The notes under the pieces were generated by a model that ran no database searches, was not told where the DNA came from, and was given only the letters and a program-made list of their open reading frames with translations. From positions 1 to 42,621 of the forward strand of contig JAGOME010000038.1 in the NCBI GenBank assembly GCA_017993715.1: a DNA stretch of 42,621 nt, read 5' to 3'. Positions 32,704 through 40,268 of this stretch are shown here, one piece after another; positions within the stretch are counted from its first letter, which is position 1, and each line of letters starts with the position of its first letter. Source of the DNA: Phycicoccus sp. (GTDB lineage Bacteria > Actinomycetota > Actinomycetes > Actinomycetales > Dermatophilaceae). The translations under genes and the position numbers were made by a program.

Positions 32704-33975
32704 ATGGCGCCCCCGGATGAGGTCCCGCGCAGGCGCTTGAGCCCTGCGCCGACGCCACCGCGCGCCTGGATCGTCGTGGCGCTGCTGTTCGTCTTCTTCA
32801 TCCTCAGCTTCGCGGACCGGGTCGTCGTCGGCCTGGCCGGCACCCCGATCATGGCCGATCTCGAGCTCACGGCGAACCAGTTCGGCCTGGCCCAGAGCGT
32901 GTTCTTCTGGTTCTTCGCCGTCGGGGCTCTGGCTGGCGGCATGGCTCTGGGGCGGGTCCCCGTGCGCTGGCTGCTCGCCGGCACGGCCGTGCTCTGGGCC
33001 GTCAGCCTGGCCCCGCTCGCCATCGTTGCCGACTTCCGGGTCCTGGTTGCCTCGCGCGCCCTCCTGGGTTTCGCTGAAGGGCCTACCGGGGCGATGCTCG
33101 CCTGGGTGATCCACACGTGGTTCACCGGCCCGCGGCGCGCTACCCCCACGGCCATCGCCTCCGCCGGCGCGCCCTTGGGCGCGGTCGTCGCCGCACCTGC
33201 CCTCACGATGATCATCACGCGCGCAGACTGGCAGGCGGCCTTTGCGGTCCTGACCATCGTGGGCCTGCTTTGGGTGCCGCTCTGGCTGGCCTTCGGCGGC
33301 CAGGGACCCATCCATGACCAGGACCAGAGTCGATCGGTCGACGCCACGCCGCACCCGTGGGGCGCCCTGGCCTACTTCCGACGCCCGCGGATCCTCGCGC
33401 TGACGGTGCTCACGGTCGCAGCCTATGTGGGGGCTTCGGCCAACATCACGTGGCTGCCGCTGTATCTCGAGCACGCCCTCGGATACCGCCCCGACACGGT
33501 GGGTCGCCTCATCGCGGCGATGTATGCCGCCACAGGCATCCTGGTCCTGCTCGGCGGGTTGGCATCGCGCTGGCTGACCGTGCGCGGGGCCAGCGCCTTG
33601 ACCGCGCGTGCCCTGCTACCGGCAGCGCTCGTGCTGGCGTCCGGGATGGGGGTGATGCTATTCTCGCGCGTCGGGCCCGGCCCGGTCAGCGTCCTGCTGC
33701 TCGTCTCGCTCGTCCCCTTGGGGTCAACGGTCCTCGCCGTGATCTTCTCGGGGATCTCCGACGAGGTGCCGACGGATTCCCGAGGGACGGTCTTCGGGGC
33801 GATCATCGCGATCTACAGCGTCGGGGCGGCTGCTGCGCCCCTCATCGTCGGCCGATCTGTGGGCGCAGATCCCACAGCGGGCGGCTACCGGGCGGGCCTG
33901 AATGCCGTCGGGATCGTCGTCGTCGTGGGTGCCATCAGCGCCGTCGCGATCCTGGCGCGCCGTCGGCCATCGTGA
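32704..33975 (+). CDS. Major facilitator superfamily transporter
   Basis: 423 aa with 12 predicted TM segments and a central loop at about 195-220. The opening RAWIVVALLFVFFILSFADRVVVGLAGTPIMADLELT and the GFAEGPTGAMLAWVIHTWF helix resemble the anion:cation symporter (ACS)/ hexuronate-tartrate type. The substrate cannot be assigned. The start at 32704 is the first ATG giving a short, basic, Pro-rich N-terminus; no good ribosome binding site is visible. It diverges from zwf, and a hairpin follows immediately. Confidence 0.87.
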   Translation: MAPPDEVPRRRLSPAPTPPRAWIVVALLFVFFILSFADRVVVGLAGTPIMADLELTANQFGLAQSVFFWFFAVGALAGGMALGRVPVRWLLAGTAVLWAVSLAPLAIVADFRVLVASRALLGFAEGPTGAMLAWVIHTWFTGPRRATPTAIASAGAPLGAVVAAPALTMIITRADWQAAFAVLTIVGLLWVPLWLAFGGQGPIHDQDQSRSVDATPHPWGALAYFRRPRILALTVLTVAAYVGASANITWLPLYLEHALGYRPDTVGRLIAAMYAATGILVLLGGLASRWLTVRGASALTARALLPAALVLASGMGVMLFSRVGPGPVSVLLLVSLVPLGSTVLAVIFSGISDEVPTDSRGTVFGAIIAIYSVGAAAAPLIVGRSVGADPTAGGYRAGLNAVGIVVVVGAISAVAILARRRPS

Positions 33976-34011
33976 GGGTGCCGCGCGGCATTCAGCTGCC
34001 GCGCAACCCTC
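33974..34011. terminator. Bidirectional terminator between the MFS and HAD/PlsC genes
   Basis: The stem GAGGGT...GCGCGGCA / TGCCGCGC...ACCCTC has one small internal bulge and a 6-nt loop, and starts at the MFS stop codon. Its left arm and loop contain CGGCATTC (33986-33993). Confidence 0.7.
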
Positions 34012-34027
34012 TCAAACGCCTGGCGCG

Positions 34028-35428
34028 TCAGTCCTTGGACTCACCCGGGAGCCGTCCACCCGGATAGGTCGAGCGCAGCTCGGCCTCGGTCGGCTCATGC
34101 GGCTCGCGACCCTCCGGCGGCAGCAGATCGCTGATGGCCGCCATGATCCGCTTAGTGTCGGCGCTCGCGGAACGTAGCTTGAGGTCGACCGGAGGACCGA
34201 CCCGCACCCGGATGGTCGGCGGGTTGAGCAGCGTGGTCATGTTGGGCAGCGTGGCCGACCGCGGCCAGACCTTCTCAGTGCCCCACAGCCCGAACGGAAT
34301 GACCGGCGCGCCGCTCTCGGCCGCGAGCCGGGCTGCACCGGTCTTGCCCTTGAGCATCGGGTCGAAAAACGCCGGACCGCGCGGGATCGTGCCCTGCGGG
34401 AGCAGGCCCACCATCTCGCCCGCGGCCAGGGCGCGCGTGGCTTCCTCGTAGGACGATCGCCCATCGGACTCGCGATCGACCCGAATGCCGCCGAGGGCAG
34501 CCCCCAGTCCCCCGACGACCGGCACGTCGAAGACCTCCTTCTTGCCGAGCATCCGCAGCGGGCGACCGCTCTGGCGGATGATCTGCGCGACCGCGGCCAC
34601 GTCGAAGTAGCTGCGGTGGTTGCCGACGAGGATGACCGGACCGGTCTTGGGGATGTTGTCGACACCATCGACATCGAACTTGGCGTAGCGGATCAGCTCG
34701 GGGCGGAAGAACTGCTTGGCGACGTCCTGGAGCTCCCAACCGAGGATCGGCAGCTTGACGACGCCAGGGTTGACGTCGAAATGGACGATCGGCCAGCGCT
34801 TGGCGATGGCGTAGGCCACCAGTTGCGCGTCAGGGTTGACGGCATTCGGATGGCCGACGGCGCTCAGGAGTGGGGTGTCGTAGATCGAGTCGGAGTAGGC
34901 ATAGGAGTCCTCGAGATCGACGTCGTGCTGCTGCGCCCAGGCCTTGACCGCCCCCAGCTTGCCGAGCGACCAGACAAAGGGCCCGTCAATCGCGCCATCG
35001 AAGTTGCCGTCGTCGTCCACGGCATAGTTCGTCGCGATGACATCGTCGAACCCCAGCTTGTGGGCCAGCGGTTCGATGAGGTGCAGGGGAGTCGTGGTGG
35101 CCATGACCACGGGGCGACCCGCAGCCTTGTGCTGGTCGATGAGCTGCTTGGCAAAGGGGTGGACGACGTCGGCGATCTTCTCGGCTGCCTGGGCGGCAGC
35201 GGGGCCGAACGCGTTGGCCGGGCGGCCCTTGGCCACGCGGGTCGCCTGACGGGCGAGGAACATCGACGGCAGGGTTTCGCCGATGAGGTCGAACATGCCG
35301 TAGATGTACTTCTCACCCGGGAGTTTGCGGTTGACCACGCCTAGGTCGTACATCGCCTGGGAGAGATGCGGCCCGGTCCCGCCCGAGAGCAGGGTGCGAT
35401 CGAGGTCGAAAAACGCAGCGCCGGTCAT
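34028..35428 (-). CDS. HAD-IB hydrolase fused to a PlsC-type acyltransferase
   Basis: 466 aa, two catalytic domains. Residues 1-215 form a HAD-IB/SerB-like phosphatase with DLDRTLL (nucleophile D8), a TTTPLHLIEP threonine motif and YSDSIYDTPLL. Residues about 240-460 are a 1-acylglycerol-3-phosphate acyltransferase-like domain with GNHRSYFDV (the NHxxxxD motif near 270), LPQGTIPRG in place of the usual FPEGTRS, and PVIPFGLWGTE. The fusion is common in Actinobacteria and is tied to phospholipid synthesis at the membrane. TAGCAT lies 6 nt before the ATG (leaderless). Confidence 0.9.
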   Translation of the reverse strand: MTGAAFFDLDRTLLSGGTGPHLSQAMYDLGVVNRKLPGEKYIYGMFDLIGETLPSMFLARQATRVAKGRPANAFGPAAAQAAEKIADVVHPFAKQLIDQHKAAGRPVVMATTTPLHLIEPLAHKLGFDDVIATNYAVDDDGNFDGAIDGPFVWSLGKLGAVKAWAQQHDVDLEDSYAYSDSIYDTPLLSAVGHPNAVNPDAQLVAYAIAKRWPIVHFDVNPGVVKLPILGWELQDVAKQFFRPELIRYAKFDVDGVDNIPKTGPVILVGNHRSYFDVAAVAQIIRQSGRPLRMLGKKEVFDVPVVGGLGAALGGIRVDRESDGRSSYEEATRALAAGEMVGLLPQGTIPRGPAFFDPMLKGKTGAARLAAESGAPVIPFGLWGTEKVWPRSATLPNMTTLLNPPTIRVRVGPPVDLKLRSASADTKRIMAAISDLLPPEGREPHEPTEAELRSTYPGGRLPGESKD

Positions 35429-35434
35429 GGGTCG

Positions 35435-35440
35435 ATGCTA
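35435..35440 (-). promoter_or_regulatory. Leaderless -10 hexamer of the HAD/PlsC gene
   Basis: TAGCAT (minus strand) ends 6 nt before the ATG at 35428. It lies in the 37-nt gap downstream of pheA, so the two genes are probably transcribed separately as well as together. Confidence 0.55.
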
Positions 35441-35465
35441 GACCGGCAGTAACCTGACGCGGGAG

Positions 35466-36404
35466 TCAGTTATCGACAGGTGAGCCAGTCGCCCGAATGC
35501 CGTCGAGCCACTGCCGCGCGGCGCCGTAGTCCGCGTCGGACGCCCTCGGGGCGATCGTGGCGGCCTGCTGGTCGGCACGGGCGTAGGACCCGAGATAGAC
35601 GACATCGGCACAGATCCGCTTGAGCCCGACGAGGGCATCGGCCACCCGCTCGTCGGCGACGTGGCCCTCCAGGTCGATGGAGAAGCAGTACGAACCCATC
35701 GAGTCCTTGGTCGGGCGCGACTCCAGGCGGGTCATGTTGATCCCCCTGGTCGCGAACTGCTCGAGGAGCTCCAAGAGACCACCAGCATGGTCGGTGCGCT
35801 GATAGAGGACGACGGTGGACTTGTCCGCTCCGGTGGGGGCTGGCAGGTGACCCGGCTGCGCGACCACGGCGAACCTGGTGACGGCGTGCCGGATGTCGCC
35901 GATGTCCTGCGCGAGGACGGACAAGCCGTTCTGCTGCGCGGCGATCGGGGCGCAGACCGCGGCCTGGAAGGCCTGCTCTGACTCGCCGAGCGCGACCGCC
36001 GCTGACGCAGTGGAGAGGGTTGGAACGTAGGCGGCCCGCGGCATCCGCTCCTCGGCGAAGCCACGGACCTGGGCCCAGGCGTGCGAGTGGGTGCCGACCG
36101 CGGTGATGTCCTCGAGGGTCGTGCCGGGGCGGACTGCGAGGACGAAGGTGATGGGGACGAGCCGCTCGCCGATCAGGTGCAGCGGGGAGCCGTTGGCCAA
36201 GGTGTCGAGAGTGGCCGTGACTCCACCTTCGACGGAGTTCTCGATGGGGACGACGGCCGCATCGACGGCCCCGCTGCGGACTGCGGCCAGGCAGCCGGGG
36301 ACCGTCTCGTAGGGCACGTGCTCGGCGCCCACGGCGGGCGCCCAGTCCACCAGCGCCATCTCGGTGAACGTGCCGGCGGGGCCGAGGAAGGCGTAGCGGG
36401 ACAT
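35466..36404 (-). CDS. pheA: Prephenate dehydratase
   Basis: Converts prephenate to phenylpyruvate for phenylalanine synthesis; 312 aa, the monofunctional actinobacterial form. The catalytic domain opens with YAFLGPAGTFTE, has PIENSVEGGV at 53-62 and the TRF motif at 176-178. The C-terminal ACT domain (about 195-275) contains LLELLEQF and ESRPTKDSMGSYCF, which binds Phe, so feedback inhibition is expected. AGGAAGG precedes the ATG. A GAATGCCG copy lies in the last codons at 35495. Confidence 0.95.
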   Translation of the reverse strand: MSRYAFLGPAGTFTEMALVDWAPAVGAEHVPYETVPGCLAAVRSGAVDAAVVPIENSVEGGVTATLDTLANGSPLHLIGERLVPITFVLAVRPGTTLEDITAVGTHSHAWAQVRGFAEERMPRAAYVPTLSTASAAVALGESEQAFQAAVCAPIAAQQNGLSVLAQDIGDIRHAVTRFAVVAQPGHLPAPTGADKSTVVLYQRTDHAGGLLELLEQFATRGINMTRLESRPTKDSMGSYCFSIDLEGHVADERVADALVGLKRICADVVYLGSYARADQQAATIAPRASDADYGAARQWLDGIRATGSPVDN

Positions 36405-36705
36405 GGGACCTTCCTGGGGTGCGTCAATGACTCAGTGTCGTGCGGTGGCTGCGGTCACGACTGCGGCCGGGGCTTGGGGTCGTGCGCCGGGGCGGCTGCA
36501 GTCCACCGCACACAGGGTATGCCGTGAGCTCGCGCCGAGCCTTCGAGTTCCACTCCGAGCGTCAGGGCACCGGTGCCCCTTGGAGGAACTCTGACCAGGT
36601 CGCGCGTGGGGATGGCGAGAGGACACCGACCACCGGCGCGCTGCCCACACACTGCCCAGGTCTCGCGGGGATCGGTTCTCTGTCGGCCGCTCGCTAGGGC
36701 ATCGG
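36405..36705. other. 301-nt gap upstream of pheA
   Basis: No gene is convincing here. It contains the pheA ribosome binding site and presumably its promoter, a GTATGCCG copy at 36518, and a perfect 14-bp palindrome GGGCACCGGTGCCC at 36565-36578. I looked for a leader-peptide attenuator (Phe-rich ORF) and did not see one. Confidence 0.5.
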
Positions 36706-38031
36706 TTACCGCGCAGTAGTTGGGGCAATGACCCCGTCTACTGGGGGGTAACTGCTGCCTGAGGGGCCGGGCGCGGTCGCCGCCGTCGCGCCGCCGTAGC
36801 GCCGCTGCACCCACCAGAGCAACCCGAGTGCCAGGAGCCCGCCGGCGAGATCGGCATTCTGGAGCAACCGGCCCGGCAACCGGGGCCAGTCCGGATGATT
36901 CAGCCAGGCGATACCCCACCAGGGCAGCCGGCAGAGGAACCACACCGTGAGCACACCCGCGGCATACAGCCGCGGCCGCTGCCGCCACGGGTCGGACCCG
37001 AGCACGGCGACGATCACCACGACCATCCAGTGGTAGTGGTGGATCCACGCGACCGGGGAGATCAGGCAGGCGATGAGCCCGACCGTGCCGACCTCCCCCA
37101 CCGAGTACCCGTCCCGGGAGAATCGCCGCGCCAGGGCGAACCCGATCGCCGCGATCGCCACCGCGAGGACGACCCACAGCATCGTGCCGGTCAGCCCCGA
37201 CGGGCCGATCCGCAAGAGCACCCCTCGCAGCGACTGGTTGGAGGTCCCCATGTTGGGGCCGAGGCGCCCGGGGTCCTGCAGGGCGCCACCCCAGTACGTG
37301 AACGACGCCTGCGGCAGCACCAGCCAGGTCAGGACCGTGACGGCGACGGCGCTCCCGACGGCCGTCGCGGCTTCCTTCCAGCGCCGACACACGAGGAAGT
37401 GGATGACAAAGACGCCCGGCGTCAGCTTGATCGCCATCGCGACGCCGACGAGGACACCGGACGGCACCCGCGCGAGGAATCGTGGTCGGGGGCGCCGCAG
37501 GTCGAGCAGGCAGAGCAAGACCAGGAACGCGTTGACCTGCCCGAAGCGCAAGCCGTCGCTGACCGGGTGGAGCCAGAGCATCGGGGCGGTGAACGCCGCG
37601 AGCGCCATGGGCATCCAGGGCCCGAAGCGACGCAACAGAGGAGTCGCGGCATACCAGACGATCGCGGTCGTCGCCGCGACCTGAGCAGTCAGCCAGGCCC
37701 AGCCGGCGACCGAGAACGGGACGAGAGCCAGGCCCAAGGAGAGCAGCGCCGCGAACGGTGGATAGGTAAAGGGGAGCAGCTGCGGGGCTTCGGTCAGCGC
37801 CTGGTAGATCGGGCGTCCCGTCAGGATGGACACCCCAGCTTCGCGGTACACCTCGACATCGACCTGCCACTGGTCCTGCGGCCAGAACACGAGATACCGC
37901 AGAACGGCCGGCAGGGCCGCGAGCGCGACGAGGGCCGCGGCGAGGAGCCAGCGCCGCCGCGGGATCGGGGCGGTGGCGGCGGGCACGGGTCCATTGTCCG
38001 CCGCGCTGCCGGACGTCAGCGACCAACGCAC
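36706..38031 (-). CDS. GT87 family (PimE-like) polyprenol-phosphate mannosyltransferase
   Basis: 441 aa GT-C-fold membrane glycosyltransferase with about 10-11 TM helices. The first extracytoplasmic loop has VDVEVYREAGVSILTGRPIYQ, where the acidic residue after TM1 is catalytic in this class, and LLPFTYPPFAALL follows; FGQVNAFLVLLCLLDL and MAIKLTPG are the usual later motifs. These use polyprenyl-phospho-mannose to build PIMs or lipoglycans outside the membrane. The start is GTG at 38031 with an AAGGGGG upstream. It diverges from the large membrane protein gene, with 26 nt between the starts. Confidence 0.88.
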   Translation of the reverse strand: MRWSLTSGSAADNGPVPAATAPIPRRRWLLAAALVALAALPAVLRYLVFWPQDQWQVDVEVYREAGVSILTGRPIYQALTEAPQLLPFTYPPFAALLSLGLALVPFSVAGWAWLTAQVAATTAIVWYAATPLLRRFGPWMPMALAAFTAPMLWLHPVSDGLRFGQVNAFLVLLCLLDLRRPRPRFLARVPSGVLVGVAMAIKLTPGVFVIHFLVCRRWKEAATAVGSAVAVTVLTWLVLPQASFTYWGGALQDPGRLGPNMGTSNQSLRGVLLRIGPSGLTGTMLWVVLAVAIAAIGFALARRFSRDGYSVGEVGTVGLIACLISPVAWIHHYHWMVVVIVAVLGSDPWRQRPRLYAAGVLTVWFLCRLPWWGIAWLNHPDWPRLPGRLLQNADLAGGLLALGLLWWVQRRYGGATAATAPGPSGSSYPPVDGVIAPTTAR

Positions 38032-38045
38032 CCCGCCGACCCCCT

Positions 38046-38051
38046 TAGCCT
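38046..38051 (+). promoter_or_regulatory. Leaderless -10 hexamer of the large membrane protein gene
   Basis: TAGCCT ends 6 nt before the GTG at 38058. The start codon is GTG, so a leaderless GTG mRNA is implied. Confidence 0.55.
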
Positions 38052-38057
38052 TGTCCC

Positions 38058-40268
38058 GTGCGTCCCCGGCCTCGATCCATCGTCATCGGGATCGTCCTGC
38101 TTCTGCTCGCCGTGGTGTTCGGGGCGATCGCCGTCCCCGCCACGATCCAGGGGTCGGCGTCGTCGGACCGCACCACCCAGGCCGGGCAGGAGGTCGACCT
38201 CGGCGCCACTGTTCTCATCGGGACCGGCGGCCTGACCTGGAGTGATGTCAGCCAGGAGACCACCCCCAACCTCTGGGACCTGCTCCGTGATGGCTCCTCG
38301 GCCGCCATGTCGATCCGCTCGGTCATGAGCAACACCTGCCCGACTGACGGCTGGCTCGGTCTGTCCGCAGGCGCGCGCGCGGCCGCCACCCGCCCTGGCC
38401 CGGCGAGCAATCCGGTGCGAGACCCGTGCCCGGCCCTCCCTGAGGTGGCCGCCCCCACCGGCCCCGTCGAGGGCTGGTCGGACTGGGTTGCGACCGCGTC
38501 GGGCAACAACTTCGACGCCGATCTCGGCCTCCTCGGCCAGGAGACCCAGGATGCCGACGTGTGCGTGCAGGCCATCGGGAGCGGCGCCGGAATCGGGGCC
38601 GCTCGCACCGACGGCTCCGTCGCCGCTTGGGCGCCCTACGCAGCCGCCGACCTCGTGACCTTGACGGCGGGCTGCCGACTGGTGCTGGTCGATGTCGGAG
38701 CCGTCCGCGACCCCGACGACGTCGCGACCGGTGAGCCCACCCAGGGCTCGCGTGCCGATCAGATCGCGGCCGTTGATCAACGCATCGGGGAGGTTCGCGC
38801 GGCGGCTCCGCTCGGCGCCGACCTCATCGTCGCGAGCCTGTCCGATGCGGGCACGAGTGAGCGGCTGCGCCTGGTCGTGGCCCAGGGCCCGCGGTTCGGA
38901 GCCGGGCGCCTGGACTCCGCCTCGACACGACAGCCCGGGCTGGTGCAGGCCCAGGACCTCACCGTCACCCTCCTGACGTTGTCAGGCCTCACGCCGCCCT
39001 CGAGCCTGGGCGGGACGACCCTGATGTCGGTCCCGGCGCCCGACAACTCCGAGGGTGCCGCCCAGAGTCGGCTGCGCAGCCTGATCGACCAGGACGAAGC
39101 CAGCCACGAGGTGCACAGCCTCGTCCCGCCGTTCTTCAACACCTTTGCCTACGGGCAGCTCGTCATCTATCTCCTCGTCTTCCTCGTGTGGACGGGCAGG
39201 GTCGGTTCACCCCAGACCCGGCTGGGAGCCCTCAGCGCGGTGCGCGTCGTCGCCGTCGCCGCGGCCAGCGTCCCGGCCTCGACGTTCCTGGCCAACCTGT
39301 TGCCCTGGTGGCGGGTGGACCCGCCCATGCTCGGCGTGGTGGGAGCGGTCGGGTTGTTTGTCGCCCTCATCGCCGCGGTCGCGCTGTCAGGTCCATGGCG
39401 CCAGAGCCCCGCGGGCCCGGTCGCCGTCGTCGCCGCCATCACGATGGCGGTTCTGGCGATCGACGTCATGACCGGGTCGCGCCTGCAGATCTCCTCCCTC
39501 ATGGGCCTTCAACCCGTTGTCGCAGGCCGGTTCTACGGCATGGGCAACGTCACGTTCGCCATCTTCGTCACGTCGGCAATCCTGCTCGCCACCATGGTGT
39601 CGAGTTGGCTCGTGCGCCGCGACCACCAGCAACTCGCTGCACTCCTCGTCGCCGTCATCGGGCTGGCCACCGTCGTCATCGACGGCTCTCCCGCCTGGGG
39701 CGCCGACGGCGGTGGTCCGCCGGCGACGATCCCGGCATTCGTCTATCTCGTCCTGTCGATCTTGGGCGTCCGCCTCACCTGGACCCGGGCGCTCGCCATT
39801 GGCGCGGCGTCGGTGGTGGTCTTCTTAGGCGTGGCTTTCCTCGACTGGCTCCGGCCGCCCGAGAGCCGGACGCACCTGGGCCGGTTCATCCAGGCCATCC
39901 TGGACGGGGACGCCCTCGACATCATCGTCCGCAAAGGTCAGCAGAACCTCGACATCCTCCTGGGCAACGCACCGCTCACCCTGCTCGTCCCCGCGGCGTT
40001 GCTCTTCGTCATCTACGTGCTCGCCCGCCCGACATCGTGGGGGGCCAAGGCGCTCCAACGGTCCTACGACCGACTTCCGACCTTGCGCGCCGGACTCATC
40101 GCCCTGGTCATCGCGCTGACGATCGGCTTCCTCATCAACGACTCCGGCACCGCCATCCCCGCCGTCGGCGCCACGGTCGCGGTGCCGCTCATGGTCGCGG
40201 TGGCGGCCCGCACCCTCAGGGACGAAGTGAAGGCGGACGCTCCGTCGCGACGGGCTCGTCGCTCCTGA
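38058..40268 (+). CDS. Large actinobacterial membrane protein with alkaline-phosphatase-like outer domain
   Basis: 736 aa. One N-terminal TM, then an extracytoplasmic region of about 340 residues with the DLLRDGSSAAMSIRSV pattern of degenerate alkaline-phosphatase/PglZ-like proteins, then about 10 TM helices. The most conserved membrane motifs are GRFYGMGNVTFAIFVTSA and SPAWGADGGGPPAT. The function is unknown; the family is conserved near envelope polysaccharide genes. The last 53 nt overlap the end of the convergent MptB-like gene. Only one GAATGCCG copy (39733) lies within it. Confidence 0.8.
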   Translation: MRPRPRSIVIGIVLLLLAVVFGAIAVPATIQGSASSDRTTQAGQEVDLGATVLIGTGGLTWSDVSQETTPNLWDLLRDGSSAAMSIRSVMSNTCPTDGWLGLSAGARAAATRPGPASNPVRDPCPALPEVAAPTGPVEGWSDWVATASGNNFDADLGLLGQETQDADVCVQAIGSGAGIGAARTDGSVAAWAPYAAADLVTLTAGCRLVLVDVGAVRDPDDVATGEPTQGSRADQIAAVDQRIGEVRAAAPLGADLIVASLSDAGTSERLRLVVAQGPRFGAGRLDSASTRQPGLVQAQDLTVTLLTLSGLTPPSSLGGTTLMSVPAPDNSEGAAQSRLRSLIDQDEASHEVHSLVPPFFNTFAYGQLVIYLLVFLVWTGRVGSPQTRLGALSAVRVVAVAAASVPASTFLANLLPWWRVDPPMLGVVGAVGLFVALIAAVALSGPWRQSPAGPVAVVAAITMAVLAIDVMTGSRLQISSLMGLQPVVAGRFYGMGNVTFAIFVTSAILLATMVSSWLVRRDHQQLAALLVAVIGLATVVIDGSPAWGADGGGPPATIPAFVYLVLSILGVRLTWTRALAIGAASVVVFLGVAFLDWLRPPESRTHLGRFIQAILDGDALDIIVRKGQQNLDILLGNAPLTLLVPAALLFVIYVLARPTSWGAKALQRSYDRLPTLRAGLIALVIALTIGFLINDSGTAIPAVGATVAVPLMVAVAARTLRDEVKADAPSRRARRS

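Noticed and set aside
31103-33522. Motif-poor stretches (zwf; most of the M6 gene at 22297-24102; 37654-39733) as marks of recent horizontal transfer
   Set aside because: With a mean spacing near 640 bp, several gaps above 1.8 kb are expected by chance among 67 intervals. Base composition in these genes matches the neighbours.
36405-36705. Leader-peptide attenuator or T-box upstream of pheA
   Set aside because: No Phe-rich short ORF, no T-box core and no terminator/antiterminator pair were found in the 301-nt gap.
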